Origin: Armatimonadetes bacterium 55-13
GTDB lineage: Bacteria; Armatimonadota; Fimbriimonadia; Fimbriimonadales; Fimbriimonadaceae
Reading direction: 5' to 3'
DNA: 64,000 bases
Assembly (NCBI GenBank): GCA_001898035.1
Contig: MKRX01000026.1
Span: 194,056-258,055 of the forward strand
Made by a program: the position numbers and the translations under genes. This document shows, piece by piece, positions 8,871-17,240 of the stretch. Every line of letters starts with the position of its first letter. Within the stretch, counting starts at the first letter, position 1. The notes beneath the pieces are model-generated. The model was not told where the DNA came from and made no database searches. It worked only from the letters and a program-made list of their open reading frames with translations.

Positions 8871-9635
8871 ATGACAAACAAATACGGGGAGATGAAGCCC
8901 GCCGAACTCCGGCGGGCCATAGACACTGTTGGCGTTGCAATCCTGCCTCTCGGCGCACTCCAGTGGCACGGAAATCACCTCCCCCTTGGCTCAGACGGCA
9001 TCATCGCCGAAACCTTCGCAACAAAACTGGCCGAAGCCGTCAGCGGCGTCCTCCTCCCCACGCTCTACACCCCCATGACCCCAGTGCCGCATGAATACTC
9101 GCTGGCCGTCAAGAGCGAAATCTTCCGAGGCATTCTCTACGACACCCTCAACGGCCTCAAAGCCGCCGGATTCCGCACCGTCTGCATCGTCAGCGGAAAC
9201 GTCACCGAGGGCCACCGAGTCGAACTCTACGAAACCGCCACTCAGTTCATTGGCGCGGAACTCTACGTCGTCGCTGGCACACCCCTAGAAGTTCTGGAGC
9301 GAGACGATCTCATGGACCACGCCGGTAGATGGGAAACCGCTCAACTCCTCGCCCTCCGCCCCGATCTGGTTGACCTCACCGCCGTCCCTGAAATCCAGAC
9401 CCCCAAGACCTCGGGCATCCTCGGCGAAGACCCCCGCTGCGGCAAAAAAGAAGAAGCCCAAGCCCTCCTCAGCCAAGCCCTGAATGTCTGGGTCAAATGG
9501 ATCCGCACCCCCGATATCCGAGAAATCGAACGCTTCTATGCCCGCCGAATCAAATCGGTCTCCCTGTACCTAGAAGAACACGCCGCCCTCTCCTGGGAAC
9601 AAGCCACCAAAGCCTGGTGGGAAAAGCTCGACTAG
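8871..9635 (+). CDS. Creatininase-family protein with altered metal site
   Basis: The 254-residue protein keeps the creatininase fold signatures LPLGALQWHGNHLPLGSD (residues 25-42) and DHAGRWETAQLLALRPDLVD. In active members the first motif reads PxGSxEQHGPHLP and the second NGHxxN. Here the Glu metal ligand is Gln31, and the NGH motif is SGN with Asn110 in place of the His ligand. His33 and Asp42 remain. The enzyme may be inactive or use another metal. It follows the transporter after 4 bases, so the two are probably cotranscribed. Confidence 0.85.
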   Translation: MTNKYGEMKPAELRRAIDTVGVAILPLGALQWHGNHLPLGSDGIIAETFATKLAEAVSGVLLPTLYTPMTPVPHEYSLAVKSEIFRGILYDTLNGLKAAGFRTVCIVSGNVTEGHRVELYETATQFIGAELYVVAGTPLEVLERDDLMDHAGRWETAQLLALRPDLVDLTAVPEIQTPKTSGILGEDPRCGKKEEAQALLSQALNVWVKWIRTPDIREIERFYARRIKSVSLYLEEHAALSWEQATKAWWEKLD

Positions 9636-9669
9636 TAGTGAATTCTCGGACGAGATTCTCAACTCCAAA

Positions 9670-9762
9670 GATCCACCACCAACGCCCGATTACCGACCCG
9701 AAGGGTGTAGGCGCGGTTCCGTCCGCGAGCACGCTACCACTTCACTGCCCAAACTTTGGATC
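9670..9762. repeat. REP unit 1, with a remnant of the RAYT 3' end
   Basis: This 93-bp unit is repeated almost exactly at 9839-9931. It contains GTAG (9707-9710) followed by a hairpin whose stem CGCGG pairs with CCGCG around TTCCGT. Its right end, read on the minus strand, encodes DPKFGQ and a stop, matching the DQKFGR-stop end of the transposase in the second copy. Confidence 0.85.
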
Positions 9763-9838
9763 ATCCACAAGATCTATAGCCAATGGGAAAGCTTGATCCG
9801 CAACCGGCTTGAACAGACCAACTAAACTCGCCCCCCGA

Positions 9839-9931
9839 GATCCACCACCAACGCCCGATGACCAACCCGGAGGGTGTAGGCGCGGTTCCGTCCGCGAGCA
9901 CACTTCCGCCTCACCGCCCAAACTTTTGATC
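9839..9931. repeat. REP unit 2, overlapping the RAYT 3' end
   Basis: This is the second 93-bp copy, 169 bp from the first. GTAG is at 9876-9879, followed by the CGCGG-TTCCGT-CCGCG hairpin. The last six codons and stop of the transposase gene lie inside it. GTAG at the 5' foot of an imperfect palindrome is the known signature of REP sequences processed by RAYT proteins. The 275 bases between the creatininase gene and the RAYT hold only these repeats. Confidence 0.85.
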
Positions 9932-10417
9932 GCTCTCAAGATCCCGCAGATATTCCGCCAACTCGATTCCGACGGAACCCGAAAAAGGATATTCCGACCA
10001 AGCCTCCACCAGTCCGGCGCGGACCGAATTATTGAGAATATAAGCGACGTGAGCACTCAAATCATCCGAGTGCCGAATGATATGGTCGTGGTAGTTTCGT
10101 TGCCAGGCAATTCCTGGAAATCTCTGGGCCAACAATTCTCCCGATCTACGCTTAAATTGATCCATCGCGACTTTTAAGCGGCTTGCTGGCGACACCCCTT
10201 GAACAAGGAGATGAACATGATCTGGCATGAAGCCATAGACAGGAATGACACACTTCGCGCTTTCCGCAGAGGTACCTAGAACCTCTACCATTCTTCCCAC
10301 TAACTCAGAGTCACCAAATGGTCTCAGGCGTCGCTCGATACAAGCCGTAAAACTAACCGCCTTGACTCCCCGGTAAGCCATTTCTGGTAGTCGGTGCGCC
10401 TTGGTCTTGATATCCAT
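9911..10417 (-). CDS. REP-associated tyrosine transposase (RAYT, Y1/IS200-like)
   Basis: The 168-residue protein has the HUH motif PDHVHLL (His67, His69) and the downstream NYHDHIIR with candidate catalytic Tyr109, both typical of Y1 transposases related to RAYTs. YILNNSVRAGLVE is also a common RAYT segment. RAYTs are single-copy, host-linked nucleases that recognise GTAG/GGAG hairpin repeats; two such repeats lie at the 3' end of this gene and more at 60.5-61.6 kb. The ATG is at 10417. Confidence 0.93.
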   Translation of the reverse strand: MDIKTKAHRLPEMAYRGVKAVSFTACIERRLRPFGDSELVGRMVEVLGTSAESAKCVIPVYGFMPDHVHLLVQGVSPASRLKVAMDQFKRRSGELLAQRFPGIAWQRNYHDHIIRHSDDLSAHVAYILNNSVRAGLVEAWSEYPFSGSVGIELAEYLRDLESDQKFGR

Positions 10418-10470
10418 GCTAAGTCACCCTAACCGGGAGGAGACGCGGAGGGGTGATCGCCAGCAGACCA

Positions 10471-10492
10471 ACCCTCCCTCCGACGGGAGGGT
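10471..10492 (-). terminator. Hairpin after the unknown gene at 10494
   Basis: ACCCTCCC and GGGAGGGT form a perfect 8-bp stem with a six-base loop, starting two bases after the stop of the minus-strand gene. There is no U-run, so it may block exonucleases rather than terminate transcription by itself. Confidence 0.5.
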
Positions 10493-10493
10493 C

Positions 10494-10943
10494 TCATGAA
10501 ACGAGAAGCATCTTTACCAACCCCTCGATTGCCCTCTGCCGAGACACCGCCGTCTTCTTCCTTCGAAGTCCGTTCAAGAAATCGCAGATCGCCTCAAATC
10601 CCAACGCTCTCCATGCGGCTTCCCTCCCCACCAACGCCGCTTTCAAATCATCCGGCGCCGCCCGGTCCCAATCGATCGAGAACTTGCCATCGCTATAAGC
10701 GAACCGAGGAATCCCCAGTTCAACGGCGGTATGCGTGATGGGATAGATCCCAGGATAATCGATTTTGATGGCTTCAGAGCCAAACGTCCGCCCATTTACA
10801 CAGACTCGAATCGGAACAACACCATGTAAGCGGACGGCCTTCCAATCAGCCGGCCAGATCCGGCCGCCCACGTGCTCGTCCACCCACTCATAGAGGTGGC
10901 AATCAAACTCGCGATCGTCAAAAGGCGCCCATTCAGACTTCAT
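10494..10943 (-). CDS. Unknown protein of 149 residues
   Basis: The frame is open far upstream into the alpha-galactosidase gene, but the first sensible start is the ATG at 10943, just after that gene's terminator. The product begins MKSEWAPFDDREFDCHLYEW, is soluble, and ends with a basic helix (GLRRKKTAVSRQRAIEGLVK). WAPFDDREFD-like openings resemble small Gram-negative proteins without known function; I cannot name a family. It is separate from its neighbours because hairpins lie at both ends. Confidence 0.65.
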   Translation of the reverse strand: MKSEWAPFDDREFDCHLYEWVDEHVGGRIWPADWKAVRLHGVVPIRVCVNGRTFGSEAIKIDYPGIYPITHTAVELGIPRFAYSDGKFSIDWDRAAPDDLKAALVGREAAWRALGFEAICDFLNGLRRKKTAVSRQRAIEGLVKMLLVS

Positions 10944-10948
10944 AACCC

Positions 10949-10980
10949 AAAAAAGCCCTCCTCCCAATCGAGAGGAGGGC
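10949..10980 (-). terminator. Rho-independent terminator of the alpha-galactosidase gene
   Basis: On the minus strand a 9-bp stem (GCCCTCCTC with GAGGAGGGC) with an 8-base loop is followed by six U residues, 14 bases after the alpha-galactosidase stop. Confidence 0.9.
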
Positions 10981-10993
10981 GGAGAACCCGAGA

Positions 10994-12904
10994 CTACTTC
11001 GCGAGCTTGAACAGCATCGCGCCATGCGCGGGCACCGAAGCCGAGACCGAGCCGTTCGCGGTTCCCGTCCACTTCATCTGCCAAACGTCCATCACCTTGT
11101 GCGAACCGCTCAGCCCCAGATCCTTCCACGTCGCCGTAACCGTCGCCCGGTCGGAAGATCGGTTGAACAGCGCCACCGCCGTGGATCCGTCCCAAAGCGG
11201 ACGCGACCAAACTTCCAGGCCATCCTTCGTCGCCGACTTCTGCACCGCGCACTTGCCGAGCGGATCCTGATCGATCTCGATTACCTCGTGGTTGCAAAGC
11301 AAAGCCTTCGTAAACGCATCCAAGCGAGTCAGGTCGCAGCCGATCAAGAACGGCGCGCCCAGCATCGCCCAAAGCGTGATGTGAGTGATCTGCTCGTTCG
11401 GGGTCAGGCGCGTCGGTCGCGGCGATGGCCCCCAGCCGAGGTAACCCACGACGAGCATATCCGGGTCGTTCCAGCCACCCGGTCCCGCGTAAGGCGAGCG
11501 AATGCTGTGCTGGAAGCCGATGCTCGTCATGCTCTGCCAGGTGTCGGTAATGTCTCCGGTGGTACGCCAAAGGTTGCCGCCCACGCGACCGCCCCACTTA
11601 TAAACGTCACCCATACCGTACTGACACAGCGAGTACACGATGTCTCGGCTCGAGCCTTCCAGGTAGCTGTACATCAAGCTGTACGGCTTTTGCATTGCGC
11701 GAAGATCGGGGCGAGGCTCGATCTGGCCGTAAGAACACCAGTCGTACTTCAGATAGTCGATGCCCCATTCCGCGTAGCTCTCCGCATCGTCCTTCTCGTG
11801 CATCCAAGAACCGGCATAGCCAGCGCAGGTCAATGTTCCTGGCGAGGAATAGATCCCCAGCTTCAATCCGTGGGAGTGAACGTAGTCCGAGAGCGCCTTC
11901 ATATCCCCGAACTTCTCATTGGTGTGGAGCTTGCCGTTGCTATCGCGCTTGTCTTCCCAGCCGTCGTCGATGTTCACGTACTGGAAGCCGAAATCGGCCA
12001 ATCCTTCCTTCACGAAGGAATCCGCCGCCGCGCGAACCTTATCCGCGTCCACATGCGTTCCCCAAACGTTCCAGGAGTTCCAACCGAGAGGAGGCGTCAA
12101 AGCCAGTCGACCGTCCGCATGAATCGTATACTCGCGCGTGTCGCTTCCCTTCGCTCCGGCAACCTGAATCGTAAAGGTATAGCTTCCCTTCGTCTTCACC
12201 GAGCCTTCCAAGATGCCACGGGTCTCGCTCAGATGAACGCCCTCGGGAAGATCGCCCTTGACCACGGTGTACTTGAGCGGCCCCTTACCCGTCGCCGGAA
12301 CTCGGAACAGGAAAGGCTTGCCCGGTGAACAGCCCATAACGCGAGGACCATGAATCCAAGCGCGCTCGGGAACGCCCATCGCAATCTTGATCGGAGGCTC
12401 TACCGGAACCTTGGCCACCGTCGGCTTGGGAGCGCCTGCCATCATCAGCACCGTTGCCGCGCCCCAGTCGGCGTGGTCGTAGTCGATGCCATCGCCGCCG
12501 TCCTTCACCCGAAGCACCAGTTTCTTGACGCCCTTCAACGCCACATCCACCCGCTTCGCGGCTTGGTTGCCCTTCATGATCCCGGAGTCGTAAAGCTTCT
12601 TCCCGTCGCCCACAACTTCGAAACTCACGGTTCCCTTGCCTTCCACCTCGTCGTCCACGCCCACCATGGCGCTGAACCGTTCACCCTTCCCTTTCAGGTC
12701 GAGTTGAATTTCACTGGCGGCGTGCGTACCAACCCCCGTCGTGAAGGTCTGACCAGCCACCTTCAAAGGGTTGCTGTCCACACTACGGTTCACCTGCGGC
12801 GATCCCCAACCCTGCGTCATCGCCGAGAGATCAAATTTTTCGAGAGGATAGGCATCGCCCGCGGTCATTGCGAGCGCCAAACAGATCAAGCTCATCGCCC
12901 CCAT
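10994..12904 (-). CDS. Exported GH27 alpha-galactosidase with NPCBM and Ig-like domains
   Basis: The 636-residue protein has a short N-terminal hydrophobic signal, an NPCBM/NEW2-type carbohydrate-binding domain (about residues 25-150, with FTTGVGTHAASEI), a putative Ig domain (about 195-265, GPLKYTVVKGDLPEGV) and a GH27 barrel starting at TPPLGWNSWNVWG. The nucleophile is the Asp in YLKYDWCSYG and the acid/base is expected in NDPDMLVVGYLGWG. It should release terminal alpha-galactose outside the cytoplasm. The gene is monocistronic with its own terminator. Confidence 0.93.
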   Translation of the reverse strand: MGAMSLICLALAMTAGDAYPLEKFDLSAMTQGWGSPQVNRSVDSNPLKVAGQTFTTGVGTHAASEIQLDLKGKGERFSAMVGVDDEVEGKGTVSFEVVGDGKKLYDSGIMKGNQAAKRVDVALKGVKKLVLRVKDGGDGIDYDHADWGAATVLMMAGAPKPTVAKVPVEPPIKIAMGVPERAWIHGPRVMGCSPGKPFLFRVPATGKGPLKYTVVKGDLPEGVHLSETRGILEGSVKTKGSYTFTIQVAGAKGSDTREYTIHADGRLALTPPLGWNSWNVWGTHVDADKVRAAADSFVKEGLADFGFQYVNIDDGWEDKRDSNGKLHTNEKFGDMKALSDYVHSHGLKLGIYSSPGTLTCAGYAGSWMHEKDDAESYAEWGIDYLKYDWCSYGQIEPRPDLRAMQKPYSLMYSYLEGSSRDIVYSLCQYGMGDVYKWGGRVGGNLWRTTGDITDTWQSMTSIGFQHSIRSPYAGPGGWNDPDMLVVGYLGWGPSPRPTRLTPNEQITHITLWAMLGAPFLIGCDLTRLDAFTKALLCNHEVIEIDQDPLGKCAVQKSATKDGLEVWSRPLWDGSTAVALFNRSSDRATVTATWKDLGLSGSHKVMDVWQMKWTGTANGSVSASVPAHGAMLFKLAK

Positions 12905-13026
12905 GCTACCAAGAAATCCCCCGGCAGGTTAAAGCATTTCGCGAGGGTTTAGCGTGAACCACCGAATTGCGTTAGCAACCACCGACATTCCAGCAATCCG
13001 CGCGCGAAACCTTCTAAACTTCGGCC

Positions 13027-13764
13027 ATGATTCGCGTTCTCGTCTGGGATGAGAATCCCCGCCACGCCCCGAAAGAAGTCTATCCGGAGAACCTTCGCGG
13101 CGCCATCGCCGCCGGTCTCCAAGAGTTCGACAAGTTCAACGAACTCAGCGTCAAGGTCGCTCACCTGGATGAAGCCGAGCAAGGCGTCCCTGAAAGCCTC
13201 CTTGCCGAAACCGACGTCCTCCTCTGGTGGGGCCATGCCCGCCACGGAGAAGTCGAAGACGAGCTTGCTGAGCGCGTCCGAACTCACGTCCACGAGCGAG
13301 GGATGGGCTTCATCTGCCTTCACTCCGGCCACTATTCCAAGACCTTCAAGCGAGTCCTGGACGCCACCGGTCACCTCAAGGGCGGCTGGCGAGAGGCCGA
13401 CGATACGGAGCAAATCCGAGTCTGCGCCCCCTGGCACCCCATCGCCCAAGGCGTTGAAGACTTCACTCTAGAAGCCGAGGAAATGTACGGATCTCCGTTC
13501 GACGTTCCCTCCCCCGAAGTCCTCGTCCTCCAGAGCTATTTCCCGCTCGGTCGCGAGTCCTTCCCCAGCGGCATCTGCTGGACCGTCGGCAAGGGAATCG
13601 ATCCTGAATTCACCTCCGGTCCAGGGAATGGCGTCAACCAGGGCTTCGGTATCGGACGAGTCTTCTACTTCCGCCCCGGTCACGAGACGTACCCGACGTA
13701 CTTCGACGAGCGAATCCGCCGGGTCATCTACAACGCCGTCCGCTGGGCCGGCAAGCTCACCTAA
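13027..13764 (+). CDS. ThuA domain protein
   Basis: The 245-residue protein has the ThuA/trehalose-utilisation fold, a class-I-glutamine-amidotransferase-like domain: IRVLVWDENPRHAP at the start, VLLWWGHARHGE, GMGFICLHSGHYSKTFKRVL and GRVFYFRPGHETYPTYFD. ThuA proteins occur in sugar catabolic loci, and some act on keto-sugars. No partner dehydrogenase is adjacent. The end overlaps the convergent anti-sigma gene by 8 bp. Confidence 0.92.
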   Translation: MIRVLVWDENPRHAPKEVYPENLRGAIAAGLQEFDKFNELSVKVAHLDEAEQGVPESLLAETDVLLWWGHARHGEVEDELAERVRTHVHERGMGFICLHSGHYSKTFKRVLDATGHLKGGWREADDTEQIRVCAPWHPIAQGVEDFTLEAEEMYGSPFDVPSPEVLVLQSYFPLGRESFPSGICWTVGKGIDPEFTSGPGNGVNQGFGIGRVFYFRPGHETYPTYFDERIRRVIYNAVRWAGKLT

Positions 13765-15016
13765 GGCCAGGCTTGTGCAGGCCGAGCGATTCCCCAAGAT
13801 CATAGAGGGAGTCGATCGGCCTGACCGGTACGTCCGCGAACGTCACCGAGCCCAACTTCTTCTTCCCCGTCTCATCCAGCACGGGAATCGTCAGTGTCAC
13901 CCGGTTTAACTTGCCCACCGGCAACTCCACCGCCATCCCTCCGAGCCGTTCTCCGCATCCCGGCGCCGGGTAGGTGGGTGGGCTGGTCTCCTTCGCCACC
14001 GTAAACGCCTTCAGGCCGAAGACCCTGCGCTTCCCATAACCCTTCACCAAAACTGGATTTTCCAAACTTCCCGCAGGCGCGCCGCCCGTCCATAACACCC
14101 ACAACGACCCGCCGGTGTCATGAAGAACCGCCCGCAATGTAATCGTCTTGCCTGCCGCCGATTTCGTTCCAAGCCCCTTGGCGATCACCGAATTCAGAGA
14201 GGAGATTTCCTTTTCGACATCAAGCACTTTCACCCCTGGGGGCGGGGTCAAGGAAAACCTCTTCGGATCAATGCTCTTCGGGTAATCGACTTTGGAAACC
14301 GCGACCACCTCGCCCTTCTCTCCCAGAGAGTCCAAGCGTCGGATCAACTTGGTGTCTTTCTCGACATAGGCGTTGACCATCCGCTTCGTCTTGAACATCT
14401 CATTCTTCAAGCGATAGAGATCGAAGGTTCCATCCTCCGTCTTCACCGAAGGCTTCTGGTCGACGAGCTTCCACTCATCCTGCGCAATCACCTTTTCGAT
14501 ATCCGGAGAATCCATGCCCAGCATGCTAATGGGTGGCAACTGATATCCGGGTACTGGCGAGACCCGGGACAAATGCGCCCGCTGCGGCACGCCATTCTTT
14601 GCGGAGTGGGCTAACGAATAGTGAGAATAGCGAACGGATCGATCTCCATCGCTTCTCGACCAAAAGACAAGCTCGCCGGTCAGAGGATCACTCAGAACCA
14701 AGCTGTACTTGCTTCCGTCCTGCCACTTCTCAGAAAACATGTGCTTAGACTTCAAAAATCGGACAACCACGTGCACTCGCACCTGACCCTGATTGGCCTG
14801 GGCAACCTGCGCCCAACCGGCGCTGGTCTCCACTCGGGGCCACATCATCACCCCCAGCGCCACCGCCACTCCGCCAAACGCCCAATAACGTAACCTCGGG
14901 ATCGCACGGTTGGGTTTCACCAATGCGCCCCGCGCCCGGGCTTGCATCTCGGAGGTCGGCTTCTCCTCGCGAAGGGCCTCCACCGCGCGTTGAAAATCAA
15001 ACGGGTTCGACGACAT
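13757..15016 (-). CDS. Putative membrane anti-sigma factor with LolA/RseB-like outer domain
   Basis: The 419-residue protein starts in a 20-bp overlap with the ECF sigma gene. A short cytoplasmic N-terminus is followed by one membrane segment (about residues 44-60, YWAFGGVAVALGVMMW). Residues about 75-290 look LolA/RseB-like, ending in PKRFSLTPPPGVKVLD. A C-terminal part with CGERLGG follows. I infer that it holds the sigma factor inactive until an envelope signal is sensed. A zinc-finger His/Cys motif is not visible in the N-terminus. Confidence 0.7.
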   Translation of the reverse strand: MSSNPFDFQRAVEALREEKPTSEMQARARGALVKPNRAIPRLRYWAFGGVAVALGVMMWPRVETSAGWAQVAQANQGQVRVHVVVRFLKSKHMFSEKWQDGSKYSLVLSDPLTGELVFWSRSDGDRSVRYSHYSLAHSAKNGVPQRAHLSRVSPVPGYQLPPISMLGMDSPDIEKVIAQDEWKLVDQKPSVKTEDGTFDLYRLKNEMFKTKRMVNAYVEKDTKLIRRLDSLGEKGEVVAVSKVDYPKSIDPKRFSLTPPPGVKVLDVEKEISSLNSVIAKGLGTKSAAGKTITLRAVLHDTGGSLWVLWTGGAPAGSLENPVLVKGYGKRRVFGLKAFTVAKETSPPTYPAPGCGERLGGMAVELPVGKLNRVTLTIPVLDETGKKKLGSVTFADVPVRPIDSLYDLGESLGLHKPGLR

Positions 15017-15539
15017 AGTTTTCGTCCTCCTTGAGCAGAGTTTTCAAGTGAGTGCGGGCGGCATGAAGGCGGCTTTTCACCGTGCCTTCCGGAATCCCAA
15101 GCGCCGCCGAAATCTCCAAAATCGACAGATCCTCTACGTAGTGCAAAAGGAAGACTCCTCGAACGAGGGACGAAAGCTCAGAGACTGCCTTCAAGAGCAC
15201 CTCCGCGTCTTCCACCTTCTGATACGGGTTGCCGGGCGAGGGCCGATCGCCAATCAAAGGCAACCAAAGCCGCCTCCGCCTCCATCGACCAAACTCATGA
15301 AACGCGATCCCAAAGAGCCAAGCCCGCATCGGGGCTCGACCATCGTAACGAGAAGCGCCATTCACCGCTCTTAGCAAAGTCTGCTGCGCCAAATCTTCTG
15401 CATCCTCGACCCGTCGGGTCAGATGCCTGAGAAATCGGTAAATATCGGCGTGATAGCGGTGAACCAGCTCTTCCATCGCCGCTGGCTCACGTCGAGAAAG
15501 TCGCTCGGCAAGTTTCAGATCATCCACGGATTCCAACAC
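14997..15539 (-). CDS. ECF RNA polymerase sigma factor
   Basis: The 180-residue protein has sigma region 2 (ELVHRYHADIYRFLRHLTRRVEDAEDLAQQTLLRA) and region 4 (LLHYVEDLSILEISAALGIPEGTVKSRLHAARTHLK). It directs RNA polymerase to a stress or envelope regulon. It is cotranscribed with, and overlaps, the putative anti-sigma gene. No matching promoter could be identified. Confidence 0.95.
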   Translation of the reverse strand: MLESVDDLKLAERLSRREPAAMEELVHRYHADIYRFLRHLTRRVEDAEDLAQQTLLRAVNGASRYDGRAPMRAWLFGIAFHEFGRWRRRRLWLPLIGDRPSPGNPYQKVEDAEVLLKAVSELSSLVRGVFLLHYVEDLSILEISAALGIPEGTVKSRLHAARTHLKTLLKEDENYVVEPV

Positions 15540-15600
15540 TCCCTACTCCACACGCCCTTCTCTAACCACTAACCATAGCGTAGGTTCAGTCAGGAGCAAC

Positions 15601-15640
15601 AAAAAAGCCGCGCAGTCATAAAAACTGCGCGGCTCTTTCG
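15601..15640 (-). terminator. Terminator after the sugar-binding lipoprotein gene
   Basis: GCCGCGCAGT and ACTGCGCGGC form a perfect 10-bp stem with a 7-base loop. On the minus strand a six-U run follows it, which suits termination of the binding-protein gene. The other side (CTCTTT) is weak for the plus direction. Confidence 0.9.
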
Positions 15641-15649
15641 TTCGAGTGT

Positions 15650-16708
15650 TTACTTCAGATACTGAGCCGGAACTTCAAAGCCCCAGTCCTTCAACTGATT
15701 GGCCCACTGAACCAAGTTGCTCTTGTCCACCTTGATCAGTTCCATCTTGTTGACGGCCGGAACGTCCTTGCCCAACACCATCTTGTCCACGATCAACTTG
15801 ACCGAAGTGTGACCCCACTCATAAGTCGGCTGAGCCAGCAGCACCGGCGCCAGTCCCTTCTGAATGTAAGCCAGTTCGTCCGGCAGTGCGTCCACCGCAA
15901 CGATCTTAACCTTCGAAGCATCCAGGTCATTCAACAGCGAGGTCGCGAACAGCGGCCAGCCGCCAATCATCGCCCAACCGTCGATCTGAGGGTTCGCGTT
16001 CATCGCCCGCATGACTTCCGCGCTCGCGTCCTGCGGAGTCTCGTTGTGATAGAAATCACCCACGATCTTGATGCCCGGATACGCCGCCGCCGCGTCGTGA
16101 ACGCCCTTCACACGAGCCTGAAGGTTCGGCGCATTCTGGTTACCCGCCAGGATCGCGATGTTGCCCTTGCCGCCATTCAGCTTGGCCAACTCGTCCATCA
16201 CCTGCTTACCGGCTTCGGCATCGTTCGCGCCGTAGAACGCAAATCGCTTGCTCTCCGGGGCGTCCGAGTCGAACGTCATGACCGGTACGCCCTTATCGAC
16301 CGCGTCGTTGATCGCACCCGTCACCTTGTTGGCGTCGGAGCAGGAAATCAAGATCGCATCCGCGCCCTCGTTCACTGCCTGAGCGATGCGCTGTGCCTGA
16401 ACTTGACCATCCTCTTGATCCGGCGTTCGCCAGTCGATGGTGATTTGGCACTTCGTAGATTCGGTCAGCTCTTTCGCCGCCGCTTCGGCGCCTACGCGGG
16501 CCGATTGAAAAACGGGGTTGGTGTTGCTCTTGGCAATCACCGTAATCTTAAGCTTGTCCTTCTTCGGCCCGCCTTCTCCACCCGAAGTGGAATTCTCGGT
16601 CGAAGCGGTCGTGCCCGTCGTGGACTCGGCGCCTTTGTCGCCGCTGCAGCCAACCATGGCTAGGGCCGCCAGTGCGGAGAGGCCGACCCAGTGTAACTTC
16701 CTCGTCAT
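15650..16708 (-). CDS. Sugar ABC transporter substrate-binding lipoprotein (ribose-type)
   Basis: The protein has a lipoprotein signal (LSALAALAMVGC) and a Peripla_BP_4 fold: ITVIAKSNTNPVFQSARVGAEAAA, ADAILISCSDANKVTGAINDAVDKGVPVMTFDSDAP and KIVAVDALPDELAYIQKGL. Such proteins bind ribose, xylose or similar sugars for ABC import or chemotaxis. No ATPase or permease gene is nearby. I take the ATG at 16708 because GGAGG lies nine bases upstream; an ATG at 16714 is also possible but only three bases from the same site. Confidence 0.93.
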   Translation of the reverse strand: MTRKLHWVGLSALAALAMVGCSGDKGAESTTGTTASTENSTSGGEGGPKKDKLKITVIAKSNTNPVFQSARVGAEAAAKELTESTKCQITIDWRTPDQEDGQVQAQRIAQAVNEGADAILISCSDANKVTGAINDAVDKGVPVMTFDSDAPESKRFAFYGANDAEAGKQVMDELAKLNGGKGNIAILAGNQNAPNLQARVKGVHDAAAAYPGIKIVGDFYHNETPQDASAEVMRAMNANPQIDGWAMIGGWPLFATSLLNDLDASKVKIVAVDALPDELAYIQKGLAPVLLAQPTYEWGHTSVKLIVDKMVLGKDVPAVNKMELIKVDKSNLVQWANQLKDWGFEVPAQYLK

Positions 16709-16767
16709 TCGCATTAACCTCCTGAGAGCTTTATTCTCCCATGAAGGTTAATGCATTGGCGCGTCGT

Positions 16768-17160
16768 TTACGCCTTTCTCAGTTGAATTGCCGCGGAATT
16801 GATGCAATACCGCTGTCCGGTGGGGGTCTGAGGGGCGTCGTCGAAGATATGACCCAGGTGTCCGCCACACTTGGCGCAGGTCACCTCAACCCGTCGCATT
16901 CCATAACTCAGATCCTCATGGAACTCCACCGAGCCTTCGTTGGCGTCGTAAAAACTCGGCCAGCCGCAGTGGGAATCGAACTTCGCGTCCGAGGAGAAAA
17001 GCTCGTTTCCGCACGCAGCACAAACATAGGCGCCGTCTTCGTTCACGTTCCAGTACTTGCCCGTAAACGGTCGCTCGGTGCCCTTCTCACGCAAGACGTG
17101 ATACTGCTCGTCCGTCAACTCGGCTTTCCACTCCGCGTCGGTCTTTTGAATTTTCTCCAT
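16768..17160 (-). CDS. msrB: Peptide methionine (R)-S-oxide reductase MsrB
   Basis: The 130-residue protein carries two CxxC zinc sites (CAACGNE and CAKCGGHLG), and the active region ends in [13 protein letters not shown]. It reduces methionine-R-sulfoxide in proteins. The frame extends upstream, but the ATG at 17160 with a GGAGG site before it marks the true start. It reads in the same direction as the sugar-binding lipoprotein gene 59 bases downstream. Confidence 0.96.
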   Translation of the reverse strand: MEKIQKTDAEWKAELTDEQYHVLREKGTERPFTGKYWNVNEDGAYVCAACGNELFSSDAKFDSHCGWPSFYDANEGSVEFHEDLSYGMRRVEVTCAKCGGHLGHIFDDAPQTPTGQRYCINSAAIQLRKA

Positions 17161-17240
17161 ATTGTTTCTCTTTCCTCCGAGATGCCTTAACCTAACTTTA
17201 ACAATCCTGATTCTCACTCCATCCGTAAGGATTTGCGAAG

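Noticed and set aside
9636-10500. Intact insertion sequence around the Y1 transposase
   Set aside because: No target-site pattern or IS200/IS605 ends are seen; the flanking hairpins fit REP elements of a RAYT, which is usually non-mobile by itself.
10944-11597. N-terminal extension of the frame ending at 10494
   Set aside because: It lies opposite strand-sense of no domain, runs through the GH27 gene in another frame, and crosses that gene's terminator.
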